Positions 53,250-62,128 of a stretch of DNA of 64,000 nucleotides are shown here, piece after piece. How positions within the stretch are numbered: the stretch's first letter is position 1; the number at the start of each line of letters is the position of its first letter. The DNA comes from JBBATK01 sp044228285 (GTDB lineage: Bacteria > Bacteroidota > Ignavibacteria > Kapaibacteriales > NICIL-2): contig JBGAVD010000003.1 of NCBI GenBank assembly GCA_044228285.1, positions 62,001-126,000 on the forward strand, written 5' to 3'. Both the position numbers and the translations under genes were made by a program. Below the pieces are notes generated by a model. It had not been told where the DNA came from. It saw only the letters and a program-made list of their open reading frames with translations, and made no database searches.

Positions 53250-54791
53250 ATGAATCGCACCGAATACTTAGAGCAACTCCGACGCGAAGCTATGCTTGGT
53301 GGTGGAGAAAAACGAATCGCGGATCAACACAAAAAAGGGAAACTGACAGCCCGCGAACGCATTGACTGTCTGCTCGACCCAGGGTCCTTCGAGGAGATGG
53401 ATATGTTTGTCCGACACCGCTCCACAAAATTCGGTCTTGAGAAACAACGCCCCTTGGGAGATGGCGTTGTTACTGGTACCGGCACTATCCATGGTCGCAC
53501 CGTCTGCATTTTCTCACAAGACTTTACGGTCTTCGGTGGCTCGTTAAGCGAAGCCTATGCTGAGAAAATATGCAAGGTCATGGACCTCGCCATGAAGATT
53601 GGCGCACCTGTTATTGGTCTCAATGATTCTGGTGGTGCACGCATCCAAGAAGGTGTCGTTAGCCTTGGAGGATACGCTGATATCTTCTTGCGTAACACTC
53701 TTGCTAGTGGGGTCATTCCACAGATTTCTGTCATCCTAGGTCCCTGCGCAGGCGGAGCAGTCTACTCTCCGGCGATTACCGACTTCGTGTTTATGACAAA
53801 GGGTTCGTCGTATATGTTCGTAACGGGACCAAATGTTGTAAAGACTGTTACTCACGAAGAAGTCACCTTCGAAGAACTCGGTGGCGCGGAAACACATGCT
53901 TCTAAGTCAGGCGTCGCTCACTTTGCCTGCGAAAATGAAATCGACACCCTCCTCCATGTCCGTAAACTCATGTCCTTCCTCCCGTCTTCAAATCAGGAGA
54001 AAGCACCGATCATCCCAACGATCGACAAAGCTGATAGACTATGTCCACGATTGGACACCATCATCCCAGCCCAATCGAACATGGCATACGATATCAAAGA
54101 TGTGATTCGTGAGGTCATCGATGAATCTGATTTCTTAGAAGTGCATGCAGACTACGCTCCGAACATTGTTGTAGGCTTCGCTAGCCTCGATGGCATGCCC
54201 ATTGGCATTGTAGCGAATCAACCGAATTCACTTGCCGGAGTTCTCGACATCAACTCCTCTATAAAAGGCGCACGCTTCGTTCGTTTCTGCGACGCCTTCA
54301 ATATCCCAATTGTTGTCTTCGAAGATGTGCCAGGATTTCTGCCCGGTACAGATCAAGAATGGCGCGGCATCATTCGTCATGGCGCTAAACTGCTCTATGC
54401 CTTCTGCGAAGCAACAGTTCCAAAACTCACGGTCATCACGAGAAAAGCATACGGTGGCGCGTATGATGTAATGAGCTCAAAACACATTCGAGGCGATTAT
54501 AACGTTGCTTGGACCAGTGCTGAGATTGCTGTTATGGGTGCCAAAGGCGCTGTAGAAATCCTGTTTCGTAAAGAGATTCTTGAAGCAGATAACCAAGCCG
54601 CACGCCAAGCGGAGCTGGAGGCGGAATACAATGAAAAGTTCGCGAATCCATACGAGGCTGCAGAACGTGGCTACGTTGATGATGTCATTAACCCCTCAGA
54701 AACTCGCAAGCATTTGGTTCGTGCTTTGCGTATGCTGCGAACAAAGAAAGACACCAACCCTTGGAAGAAACACGGCAATATCCCACTGTAA
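53250..54791 (+). CDS. Acyl-CoA carboxylase beta subunit (propionyl/methylmalonyl-CoA type)
   Basis: The protein is 513 residues from ATG 53250, the usual length of PccB/MmdA-type carboxyltransferases. The N-terminal half has KLTARERIDCLLDPGSFEE, VVTGTGTIHGRTVCIFSQD, GSLSEAYAEKICKVMD and LNDSGGARIQEGV (oxyanion hole). GPCAGGAVYSPAITDF follows. The C-terminal half has NIVVGFASLDG, FVRFCDAFNIPIVVFEDVPGF (split at PIVVF), ITRKAYGGAYDVMSSK and GAKGAVEILFRKE. It moves CO2 between biotin and an acyl-CoA (probably propionyl-CoA) in a multisubunit complex. The biotin-carboxylase or decarboxylase partner is not in the window. The symbol is left open because PccB and MmdA cannot be separated by eye. 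Confidence 0.92.
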   Translation: MNRTEYLEQLRREAMLGGGEKRIADQHKKGKLTARERIDCLLDPGSFEEMDMFVRHRSTKFGLEKQRPLGDGVVTGTGTIHGRTVCIFSQDFTVFGGSLSEAYAEKICKVMDLAMKIGAPVIGLNDSGGARIQEGVVSLGGYADIFLRNTLASGVIPQISVILGPCAGGAVYSPAITDFVFMTKGSSYMFVTGPNVVKTVTHEEVTFEELGGAETHASKSGVAHFACENEIDTLLHVRKLMSFLPSSNQEKAPIIPTIDKADRLCPRLDTIIPAQSNMAYDIKDVIREVIDESDFLEVHADYAPNIVVGFASLDGMPIGIVANQPNSLAGVLDINSSIKGARFVRFCDAFNIPIVVFEDVPGFLPGTDQEWRGIIRHGAKLLYAFCEATVPKLTVITRKAYGGAYDVMSSKHIRGDYNVAWTSAEIAVMGAKGAVEILFRKEILEADNQAARQAELEAEYNEKFANPYEAAERGYVDDVINPSETRKHLVRALRMLRTKKDTNPWKKHGNIPL

Positions 54792-54834
54792 TTCTGCAGT
54801 GGAGTTGCACTCCCTTAGCCAGACTCTGAACTAC

Positions 54835-54873
54835 AAAGCCTGCTGCGTCATGAAAGTCGCAACAGGCTTTTTT
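54835..54873 (+). terminator. Rho-independent terminator of the carboxylase gene
   Basis: AAAGCCTG-C-TGCG pairs with CGCA-A-CAGGCTTT, followed by TTTTG. It lies about 45 bp after the stop. Confidence 0.85.
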
Positions 54874-54921
54874 GTTCTGAACCTCAATCCCAACATCGCG
54901 CAGTCTGCTCAACGTCTCGCA

Positions 54922-55320
54922 CTACTCAATCATACTGTGTTTTCGATGATTGCTAAAAGCTCGTCTCCGAAACTCTGGTGTCTTGCCATAATTCAAAAAC
55001 AAACCAATCTCCATCTCCGATGCCCTCAAGTAGTTGAGTAGCTGTGCTTCATGCTCGTCGCAAATCAAAGAAGCTGCCTTAATCTCTACAATGACTTTGC
55101 GTTCTACTAACAGATCGGCATAATAGGTTCCTACACAGATTCCATCATACCAAACATCAAGCGGACACTGCTCCTCAACCGATAGTCCCAACTTTCTAAG
55201 CTCGATAACCAACGAACGCTCGTACACTTTCTCCAAGAAACCGTATCCGAGACACTTATACGTTCTATAGAATGCCTTAATAATGTTCTCTGTAATCGAC
55301 GAATGTTGCAAGTGCTCCAT
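54922..55320 (-). CDS. GxxExxY family protein (PD-(D/E)xK-like)
   Basis: The protein is 132 residues from ATG 55320. An ideal Shine-Dalgarno GGAGG lies six bases upstream (55327-55331), which fixes the start over 55380. The naming motif is GYGFLEKVYERSL (GxxExxY). It is followed by EEQCPLDVWYDG, GTYYADLLVERKVIVEIKA (the D...ExK nuclease-like core) and AQLLNYLRASEMEIGLFLNYG. This small family has a restriction-nuclease-like fold, is scattered among environmental bacteria and has no firmly known function. The end IE-stop is natural. Tandem CCGCGTCAT repeats lie just upstream. Confidence 0.9.
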   Translation of the reverse strand: MEHLQHSSITENIIKAFYRTYKCLGYGFLEKVYERSLVIELRKLGLSVEEQCPLDVWYDGICVGTYYADLLVERKVIVEIKAASLICDEHEAQLLNYLRASEMEIGLFLNYGKTPEFRRRAFSNHRKHSMIE

Positions 55321-55381
55321 TAGTATCCTCCTTTTGTAATTAGAATTGAAAAAAGGCATGCGATAAGGTAAACACTTCAAT

Positions 55382-55410
55382 CCGCGTCATCCGCGTCATC
55401 CGCGTCCGCC
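55382..55410. repeat. Short tandem repeat CCGCGTCAT
   Basis: Two direct copies of CCGCGTCAT, then a third variant CCGCGTCCG, lie upstream of the GxxExxY gene. This G+C-rich patch stands out from its A+T-richer surroundings. Confidence 0.6.
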
Positions 55411-55585
55411 ACGTAAAATCCGCGGCACCCAACGCAAGCATTAATTATGAGAGGTATGGTCCACTCTGACCAAGCTCCCCCACACAAGGTTTAGTGACCA
55501 GCATCAGGAATTCGAATGACCAGGCTCATAGCAGAGCAGCGGCAGGACAACTATTTTTCGCTCGTACTACACGAAGGGATTTATC

Positions 55586-56041
55586 ATGAAAAACTACCAT
55601 TCCATTTTGTTTGCGACCGACTTCTCCGAATGTTCGCGCAAAGCCATTGAGCATGCAGTCGATCTTGCTCAACTCATGAATGCGAAGCTGCACTTGCTCC
55701 ACATAATTGAACCCATCGACATGTATGCAACCAGATTCGGCACAGAACAGTCACTGTACTTTGATCTGATGAAGGAAATGCGCACCGGTGCTCATGCCGA
55801 TCTCAACAAACTCACCGCCGAAATATCAGCTCGCGGAGTATCCGTTATTCCAGTCTTGCGAGAAGGCAAACCAGCAGACGAAATCGTATCCTACGCCAAG
55901 GAGCACAACATTGGTTTGATCTGTATTGCAACTCATGGATGGACCGGATTCAAACACCTCATGCTCGGTTCAACCACCGAGAAAGTTCTGCGTCATGCAG
56001 TATGTCCTGTCTTCGTTGTTCGCTCCGAGCAGGAAAAGTAG
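55586..56041 (+). CDS. Universal stress protein, UspA family
   Basis: The protein has 151 residues and is a single-domain Usp. The N-terminus YHSILFATDFSECSRKAIEHA carries the DFS motif. The C-terminal block has ICIATHGWTGFKHLMLGS then TTEKVLRHAVCPVFVVR, the G-2x-G-9x-G(S/T) pattern of ATP-binding Usp proteins. It is cytosolic, dimeric by family, and induced by growth arrest or stress in other bacteria. AAGGGA lies 9 bases before the ATG. It is convergent with the P450 gene. Confidence 0.93.
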   Translation: MKNYHSILFATDFSECSRKAIEHAVDLAQLMNAKLHLLHIIEPIDMYATRFGTEQSLYFDLMKEMRTGAHADLNKLTAEISARGVSVIPVLREGKPADEIVSYAKEHNIGLICIATHGWTGFKHLMLGSTTEKVLRHAVCPVFVVRSEQEK

Positions 56042-56056
56042 AGGCATAGCAGCTGT

Positions 56057-56069
56057 GCGCCAAAGGCGC
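56057..56069. repeat. Hairpin between convergent usp and P450 genes
   Basis: GCGCC and GGCGC flank an AAA loop, 15 bp after the usp stop. No T-run follows. Confidence 0.5.
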
Positions 56070-56106
56070 GCGTGTAAGAAAATGAAGCTAAGCGATCCAG
56101 TCCTAA

Positions 56107-57459
56107 CTAGCGCGCGACAGCGCGGGCAAAGATGGCGTCGCGTGGACGAAGTGTGAAGAGAGGTTTGACCTGTGTACTAAACGCAGGATCTATTTGCAAA
56201 CGGTATCGTGACGCAATTGTCGACATTACCAGCGAAGCTTCCATCCACGCAAAGCCCTCGCCAATACACATTCGATTTCCTCCGCCAAATGGGAAGAACA
56301 CAAACCGAGGCAGGTTCTCCATTGCTGGTTCTTTCCAACGCTCAGGTTTAAATGCGAGTGGCTCTGGAAAGAACTCTTCTTTGTGATGCATGATCGTTGA
56401 GATCGTACATAAGACCGACCCTTTGGGAAAGTGATAGCCCATGATCTCAATGTCTTCTAATGGCTCTCTGGCAATGGTCCAGACAGGCGGGTAAACGCGT
56501 AAGGTCTCTTTAAAGACATCGCGCGTGAATCGCAGCGATTCATAGTCCTCTGCAGTTGGCGTACGCTTGCCGATTACTGCATCCACTTCTTCATGGAACT
56601 TATGCTCCACCTCAGGATTCTTCCCTAACAAATACCACACCCAGCTCAAGGCAGTAGCAGTGGTCTCGTGTCCGGCCATAAACATGGTAATAACCTCATC
56701 ACGTATCTGTTTATCGTCGAGCGCAGCGCCGCTCTCCTCATCCTTTGCTTGCATGAGTAACGATAACATATCGTTGCGACTGCTCTTCTCATCCTTGCGA
56801 TAGGAACGAATAATATCGTTAATCAGCACATCTACTTCTTTCGTCAAGTCATGAACACGCTTCACTGAAGGTATGCGAATGTCTTTTTCAAAACATATCA
56901 GCGAGAAGGGATTCTGGAAAACACCTGCTGCCTCTTCAAGCAGCTCAGTAACAATACGACCAATCGCAGCTAATTGTTCGTTTCCGATGCGAGAGGAGAA
57001 CATGGTCTGAGTAATAACGCGCATCGTTATTGCTGCCATGCTGTCCTGGACATTGACAGTACTGCCGTCGCTCCAATTCTCCATTTCTTCAAGAGTGCTA
57101 TTCACCATCGTTGTTGCATACTCTTGAATGCGCTGTCTATGAAACGCAGGCGCAACGAGTCTGCGTTGCTGACGATGGTGTTCGCCATCATTCGTCAGCA
57201 AACCATAGCCAATCACTTTCCTCATGGCTTTGTAGAGTCTGCTCTTGCAGAACTTAGCTGATTGATTGATGAAGATCTCCTGCAAGAGCACAGGATCATG
57301 GATCATGTAGTTGCTCACACCTGGCAAGGGTACGTGGCATACATCACCGTAAGTGCGCACCATGCGTTCGCAATAGCCTACTGGAGTTTGAGTCATTTCG
57401 CGCATCTCCAGAAGCTCGGTGAGTATGGGAATGCGACGTCGGGTGGGGATAGTTTTCAT
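56107..57459 (-). CDS. Cytochrome P450
   Basis: This 450-residue protein is soluble: no membrane anchor is seen. Signature motifs are in order: I-helix FMAGHETTATALSW near residue 255-268 (oxygen activation, AGxET), K-helix KETLRVYP near 320 (ExxR), the PERW meander (FKPERWKEP), and the heme loop FPFGGGNRMCIGEGFAWME with the heme-thiolate Cys near 396. FxxGxRxC reads FGGGNRMC, so an Asn replaces the usual first Pro/Ser-type variable residue and the Arg is kept. The substrate is unknown. Overall it resembles bacterial fatty-acid- or terpene-type P450s of the CYP4/CYP102-like clade. No ferredoxin partner is adjacent. It lies 51 bp after a methyltransferase gene downstream of thrS. Confidence 0.93.
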   Translation of the reverse strand: MKTIPTRRRIPILTELLEMREMTQTPVGYCERMVRTYGDVCHVPLPGVSNYMIHDPVLLQEIFINQSAKFCKSRLYKAMRKVIGYGLLTNDGEHHRQQRRLVAPAFHRQRIQEYATTMVNSTLEEMENWSDGSTVNVQDSMAAITMRVITQTMFSSRIGNEQLAAIGRIVTELLEEAAGVFQNPFSLICFEKDIRIPSVKRVHDLTKEVDVLINDIIRSYRKDEKSSRNDMLSLLMQAKDEESGAALDDKQIRDEVITMFMAGHETTATALSWVWYLLGKNPEVEHKFHEEVDAVIGKRTPTAEDYESLRFTRDVFKETLRVYPPVWTIAREPLEDIEIMGYHFPKGSVLCTISTIMHHKEEFFPEPLAFKPERWKEPAMENLPRFVFFPFGGGNRMCIGEGFAWMEASLVMSTIASRYRLQIDPAFSTQVKPLFTLRPRDAIFARAVAR

Positions 57460-57510
57460 GCTCGCAAAACTACAGGTATTTCTGCAGACCTGTTGGGAAG
57501 TCTTAGACGG

Positions 57511-58272
57511 CTACAGCCTACGAGCAGATAAAAGTATGCGTTGAAAGCCGTAGAAGACTGGTGAGCCAGGCATGCGCAATTGAAGTTCGGAGCGATAGAG
57601 TTCCATAAACCTCTGCTGTTCATCCATGTTCAGTTTCTCGAGGATGGGGAGCAACAAGGTTCCTTTCACCCACTCCACTACAGCATCAGCGTTTTGCAGC
57701 AGATGTGGATACACTTTCTGAAAGACAACTATGTCTTGAGCACCCAAATCAAAGAGCAGCTCAGCGTAATCGGCAACTTCCAGAACGGAAGAGCTTCCTT
57801 TGTGTTCAAGCTGAGGAAAACGATCTGGGAATAGCTGGTAAGCACAGTCAGATGCCAGAAGATGAGAATGGTGCTGTTGATTCTTAGGCATTTGGATGAG
57901 CAGCTGTCCACCTGGAAGTAGGTGTTGCCAGAGTTGAGTAAACAACTGCTTGTGATTCGGACACCAATGCAGGGCTGCATTGCTAAACACGAGATCATAG
58001 TCCTCGCCGAGGTCCTGTATGTTTTGCAAGCGAGTACTGCATCCACTACAAGTGAATGCAGTACTCTTTGCTAGCATTTCTGCAGAACTATCGATCCCTA
58101 CAACATTTGCATTGTGCAGAGTGTCATAGAGCCGACGCGTATGTTCGGCTGTACCACAACCAAGATCGACAACCTTTAGGCCAGGACGATGCACAAGCAA
58201 AGCGAACAGATCGTCAACGGGAGCAGATCGCTCCTTCTTAAACTTGTCGTATTGTTCCGGGTCCCATGCCAT
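57511..58272 (-). CDS. SAM-dependent methyltransferase, trans-aconitate methyltransferase-like
   Basis: The protein has 253 residues. The N-terminus MAWDPEQYDKFKKERSAP is that of the Tam family. SAM-binding motif I is VVDLGCGTAEHTRRLY, the acidic loop is VVGIDSSAEML, motif II/III is YDLVFSNAALHWCPNHKQL, and LLPGGQLLIQMP follows. Tam methylates trans-aconitate or related dicarboxylates, but the substrate here is not certain. It lies 23 bp after thrS and before the P450 gene on the same strand, so it may be the second gene of an operon. A small-molecule tailoring role with the P450 is inference. Confidence 0.85.
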   Translation of the reverse strand: MAWDPEQYDKFKKERSAPVDDLFALLVHRPGLKVVDLGCGTAEHTRRLYDTLHNANVVGIDSSAEMLAKSTAFTCSGCSTRLQNIQDLGEDYDLVFSNAALHWCPNHKQLFTQLWQHLLPGGQLLIQMPKNQQHHSHLLASDCAYQLFPDRFPQLEHKGSSSVLEVADYAELLFDLGAQDIVVFQKVYPHLLQNADAVVEWVKGTLLLPILEKLNMDEQQRFMELYRSELQLRMPGSPVFYGFQRILLSARRL

Positions 58273-58295
58273 TCTCGAGAAGCGATTGCTTTGGA

Positions 58296-60212
58296 TTAAG
58301 AGACATGCTCCGATGCAAAAAGAGCAACGACATCGTCCACACTCATCACACCCTTATCGCCTTCACCGTGCTTACGTAAAGCAACCTGACCAGCTTCCGC
58401 CTCGCGCTTTCCAACAACAAGAGCGTACGGAACCTTCTTCTGTTCGCTTTCTGCAATCTTGCGCTGCACCTTTTCACCACGAACATCCAAGTGCACTCTG
58501 TAGTCCAGAGCTTCTAGCTTGCTTGCGAGCTCCTGCGCATAGTCATTCTGCGCATCGGTAATCGGTAGAATACTCACTTGTGTTGGTGCAAGCCAGAATG
58601 GGAAGTTACCAGCATAGTGTTCGATAAGAATAGACATAAAGCGCTCCATTGAGCCAAACGGAGCTCTGTGAATAATCACAGGTCTGTGCTTCTGGTTGTC
58701 TGCACCCATGTACTCCAATTGAAAGCGCTCAGGCATGACATAGTCTACTTGAACCGTACCAAGTTGCCACTTGCGACCAATGGCATCGCGGACGATGAAG
58801 TCGATCTTTGGACCATAGAACGCAGCTTCGCCCAAACCAATAAAGTAGTTGAGCTCCATCTCGTCTGCTACTTCCTTGATCTCGCGCTGTGCGCGTTCCC
58901 AAAGAGCTAAGTCTCCGCCATACTTCTCTGTATTGTCGTCACGGAAGGAGAGACGTGTTGACACTTCCATGTTGAATGTCTTGAACACGTACTGCGTCAG
59001 TTCAATAACATTCTTAATCTCAACTTTGAGTTGATCATAGGTGCAGTAGATGTGCGCATCGTCTTGCGTGAAGCCGCGCACTCTGGACAGACCACTCAAT
59101 TCACCTGATTGCTCATAGCGATAGACGGTTCCAAACTCAGCCAGGCGCACTGGCAAATCGCGGTATGATCGCGGCTCGCTAGAGTAGACCTGGTGGTGGT
59201 GCGGACAATTCATTGGCTTCAACAGATACTCTTCTTCCTCAATCTTCATTGGAGGGTATTGTGAGTCTGCATAGTATGGATAGTGTCCAGAGGTCTTATA
59301 CAGCTCGAGATTACCCAAGTGTGGCGTAATCACTTCCTGATATCCACGACGCTTCTGTTGGTGACGCAAAAAGGCTTCAAGAGTGCGACGTACAGTTGTA
59401 CCATTTGGCAGCCATACGGGCAAACCTCCACCGATCATCGGATGGATCATAAACAGTTTCAGCTCACGACCCAAGCGCTTGTGATCGCGCTTCTCTGCTT
59501 CCTCGCGCTGCTTGAGGAACTCCTCTAGCATATCCTTCTTCGGGAAACAGATACCATAGATACGAGTAAGCTGTTGACGTGAGGAATCTCCGCGCCAGTA
59601 TGCTCCAGCCACAGAAAGAAGCTTTGGATACTTGAGATAGGATGTTGACGGCACGTGAGTACCGCGACATAAGTCCGTAAAGTTCCCTTGGTGATAGAAG
59701 GTAATCTCGGAGTCCTTCAAACCCTCAAGAAGCTCCAGCTTATAGTGGTCACCCTTTTCAGAGAAGTAGGCGATTGCTTCGTGCCAGCTCTTTTCAACGC
59801 GCTGATACTTACTATCCGCCTTAACCAACTGTTTCATCTTCTCTTCAATCTTTGGCAAGTCTTCCAAGGAGAGCTTCACTCCCTCTGGTAGATCTACATC
59901 ATAGTAAAAGCCAGACTCGATGGGAGGTCCAATACCAAACTTGACTCCTGGATACAAGGACTCTAGTGCCTCCGCCATCAAGTGGGCTGTTGAGTGCCAG
60001 AAGATTTCTTTGCCTTCGTCGTCGGACCAGGTAACGATGCGAACTGCTGCATCCATCACAATTGGACGTGACATGTCATACATAGTGCCGTTAACTTGAA
60101 TGCCTAAGGCATTGCGAGCAAGACCGTCTGAAATTGACTTCGCAACATCAAATCCTGTTGCTCCTTGTTGAAACTCCCGAACTGATCCGTCCGGTAATGT
60201 GATATTCATCAT
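58296..60212 (-). CDS. thrS: Threonyl-tRNA synthetase
   Basis: ThrRS has 638 residues, a normal length. Domains in order are TGS (1-60: MNITLPDGSVREF), editing domain (about 65-220: HSTAHLMAEAL with HxxxH, and DLCRGTHVPS with the C/H pair, so editing looks intact), class II catalytic core (about 240-530) and anticodon-binding domain (about 535-638: PTQVSILPITDAQNDYAQ). The zinc-binding Cys is in LKPMNCPHHH, motif 2 is YRYEQSGELSGLSRVRGFTQDD (ExSG...RVRGF), and HRAPFGSMERF closes motif 3. It charges tRNA-Thr. It is upstream of the methyltransferase and P450 genes. Confidence 0.97.
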   Translation of the reverse strand: MMNITLPDGSVREFQQGATGFDVAKSISDGLARNALGIQVNGTMYDMSRPIVMDAAVRIVTWSDDEGKEIFWHSTAHLMAEALESLYPGVKFGIGPPIESGFYYDVDLPEGVKLSLEDLPKIEEKMKQLVKADSKYQRVEKSWHEAIAYFSEKGDHYKLELLEGLKDSEITFYHQGNFTDLCRGTHVPSTSYLKYPKLLSVAGAYWRGDSSRQQLTRIYGICFPKKDMLEEFLKQREEAEKRDHKRLGRELKLFMIHPMIGGGLPVWLPNGTTVRRTLEAFLRHQQKRRGYQEVITPHLGNLELYKTSGHYPYYADSQYPPMKIEEEEYLLKPMNCPHHHQVYSSEPRSYRDLPVRLAEFGTVYRYEQSGELSGLSRVRGFTQDDAHIYCTYDQLKVEIKNVIELTQYVFKTFNMEVSTRLSFRDDNTEKYGGDLALWERAQREIKEVADEMELNYFIGLGEAAFYGPKIDFIVRDAIGRKWQLGTVQVDYVMPERFQLEYMGADNQKHRPVIIHRAPFGSMERFMSILIEHYAGNFPFWLAPTQVSILPITDAQNDYAQELASKLEALDYRVHLDVRGEKVQRKIAESEQKKVPYALVVGKREAEAGQVALRKHGEGDKGVMSVDDVVALFASEHVS

Positions 60213-60618
60213 GACTAATCTTTCTTATTTATATGCTATTGTAGGGGTACTTTCTAGTTTTTCGGCTTGTTTTAGACAAACAATATAATGCCTATGGGGC
60301 TGAGACAAGAATCTCTGCCTGGTGGCGTTGTTGCTAAACTGCTTGAATTCGATGATGGGACCCTAAATAGGGTCAGATACAATAGACCCCTCACGGGGTG
60401 ATGCGTGTGGTAGTAGTGGCGGTATGGAAGAATCGAAGGCGCATGTGCTTTTGTCTGCAAGCAATATACCAAAAAGCTCATCGTAGACAAAAAATGGGAA
60501 GTTGCCCGCATGTCAAAGCTTCATTCCGTGCTGATCCAGCCTATTGGAGTTGTACCACACACATATATATATAAGCCCTGCTGCTTTTACCATTGCACCT
60601 GATACTTGCTCGCGCTTT
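60213..60618. other. Upstream region of thrS with two adjacent hairpins
   Basis: About 400 bp with no supported gene. The palindrome GACCCTA/AA/TAGGGTC lies at 60359-60374, then ACCCC/TCAC/GGGGT at 60386-60399. An AT dinucleotide run is at about 60557-60573. The thrS promoter should be near 60240-60320. No T-box structure was recognised. Confidence 0.5.
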
Positions 60619-61308
60619 TTAGAAAACAACGCTACATCCTAAGCTTGGCGAAACAACAAAGCTTGAGCTCTTCTGAGCATTGTTGTACTGAAACACACTC
60701 GCAGCTTCTAAACCCAGAAACCATTGCGCAGAAATCTGATAGCTTAGTCCCACATTTAGTAGAGCACCAGCACCCCACTCGCCTTTGGAAACATCGGAAA
60801 CAGAATGGCTGCCAACTACTGGTCCGATCGCTGCCAAGAGAAACAGATTCTGCATTATCGCTTCAGTGCGCCCAAAACGGACTGCAAGTGCCCAGCCATC
60901 GATAGTGTTGGCATCGTATGCCATACCCACTTCGGTTTGGATGAACTTGTCTGCTGAAGGACCTAATGGAAAGAAGGCCCCTGCGCTTAACCCTCCTCTT
61001 CCGTCCATTGCATTCCAATGTTTGAGTTGCATAGACATGTCCTCATGAAAGGCATAACGCACAGAGGTGGTTGCACCCCCATGGACAAGTCGATGGACAT
61101 CCTCCGGAAGTGTCTCGACTAATAAGGTCCCTGCAACATGAACCTGCGTGTCGTGCTTCTTCAATGGCACTTCTTGCATCATCATGGATGGTGAGTAGAC
61201 AACGCTAGAACACGAACAGAGTGTCAAACACGCCAACACTAAGGCGAAGGCAGAAAAACACTGCAACCGGCCAACTGATATGGCAATGATCTCTTCATCT
61301 ATTCTCAC
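60619..61308 (-). CDS. Putative outer-membrane lipoprotein
   Basis: The start is the GTG at 61308 (229 residues), because AAAGGAG lies 8 bases upstream (61317-61323). An ATG at 61338 would add ten residues. A lipoprotein-type signal peptide ends ALVLACLTLCSCSS. The rest is Gly-rich, with beta strands that alternate polar and hydrophobic residues (TTSVRYAFHEDMSMQLKHW, WALAVRFGRTEAIM, LFLLAAIGPVVG) and ends SLGCSVVF with a terminal Phe. It may be a small outer-membrane barrel with a lipid anchor. No family is recognised. Confidence 0.65.
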   Translation of the reverse strand: MRIDEEIIAISVGRLQCFSAFALVLACLTLCSCSSVVYSPSMMMQEVPLKKHDTQVHVAGTLLVETLPEDVHRLVHGGATTSVRYAFHEDMSMQLKHWNAMDGRGGLSAGAFFPLGPSADKFIQTEVGMAYDANTIDGWALAVRFGRTEAIMQNLFLLAAIGPVVGSHSVSDVSKGEWGAGALLNVGLSYQISAQWFLGLEAASVFQYNNAQKSSSFVVSPSLGCSVVF

Positions 61309-61668
61309 GGCTCGCTCTCCTTTGAATATCTGGTTCATTCATCTGCGTCAAACACATCAATGCTACAAAAGACTGCACCTACCTCACTGCTTCAACTATG
61401 GATCATGGAGTCTCAGAAATACTGTCCAGACGTATCGCAGCTTCTTTACCCACTGATATTCTACTCATACTGATGATGAGTTGTAGTAACCAAAGGTAGT
61501 CGTTTGCTCCTGACAACAGCGCACCGACTGTCGAGATTGCATCTTCGGGATACACGTCAGCATTTGACGTAATGAAGCGTGATGATTGTATTCGTCAGCG
61601 TGTTATACCGAGCTACAGATATGATGTCGGGACGTTCTGCATAATGACACCCTCTAGGCAGTTTGCTC
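61309..61668. other. Non-coding stretch
   Basis: About 360 bp between two minus-strand genes. No ORF, tRNA or terminator is supported. There is only a short hairpin ACGTCA/GCATT/TGACGT at 61554-61570. Confidence 0.4.
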
Positions 61669-62034
61669 CTAGAGCTCGTCTAACTTCTCATCAGCTCTCT
61701 TTTTTGCAGACGCTTGATAGCGCTGCCTCGTCACAATCTTCTCCCGCATCCGATCAATGATCAGCGTTGAAATCTGCGAAGCGATACTTCCTACTGGTGC
61801 ATTCTTCATTACAGCATCAACCTTCTCTTCGCCCACATCAATGCGATACAATACACTCATTAGTCGTTCCGGATTCTTCGTCAACATCTCTACAACTGCT
61901 TCCTCAACGCGTTGATGAAGCGCATCGTGATCATCTACTACCATCTCATTGTCAAAGAGTGTAAGAGCTGAACGGAGCGCTTGTTGTTCAAGCTCAACGT
62001 CGTTCTCTAAATGGGAGGAAGATTCAGTATCCAT
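61669..62034 (-). CDS. Conserved hypothetical protein
   Basis: The protein is 121 residues from ATG 62034; ATG 62058 is an alternative. It is acidic and helical, with the segment LTKNPERLMSVLYRIDVGEEKVDAVM, read as NPERLMSVLYRID then VGEEKVDAV. A helix follows (IASQISTLIIDRMREKIVTRQRY) and a charged tail. The 'NPExLxxxLYRIDVxExKV' element recurs in small proteins of Bacteroidota, as I remember, but it has no assigned function. It is cytosolic and lies downstream of the histone-like gene on the same strand, separated by a terminator. Confidence 0.6.
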   Translation of the reverse strand: MDTESSSHLENDVELEQQALRSALTLFDNEMVVDDHDALHQRVEEAVVEMLTKNPERLMSVLYRIDVGEEKVDAVMKNAPVGSIASQISTLIIDRMREKIVTRQRYQASAKKRADEKLDEL

Positions 62035-62071
62035 GCGGCTTCTAGGCTCTACGAGCACAATGGAGGTGGTA

Positions 62072-62109
62072 CAAAAAAAAAGAGACTCACAACAGTGTTG
62101 GAGTCTCTT
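62072..62109 (-). terminator. Rho-independent terminator of the histone-like gene
   Basis: AAGAGACTC and GAGTCTCTT pair (9 bp), continued by CAAC/GTTG inside. On the minus strand a run of nine T follows. It lies 20 bp after the stop. Confidence 0.93.
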
Positions 62110-62128
62110 ATCAATATCAAGAACCTAA

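Noticed and set aside
60272..60511. 79-codon minus-strand frame upstream of thrS
   Set aside because: It has no start signal, is Ser/Leu-rich from hairpin DNA, and gives no recognisable protein.
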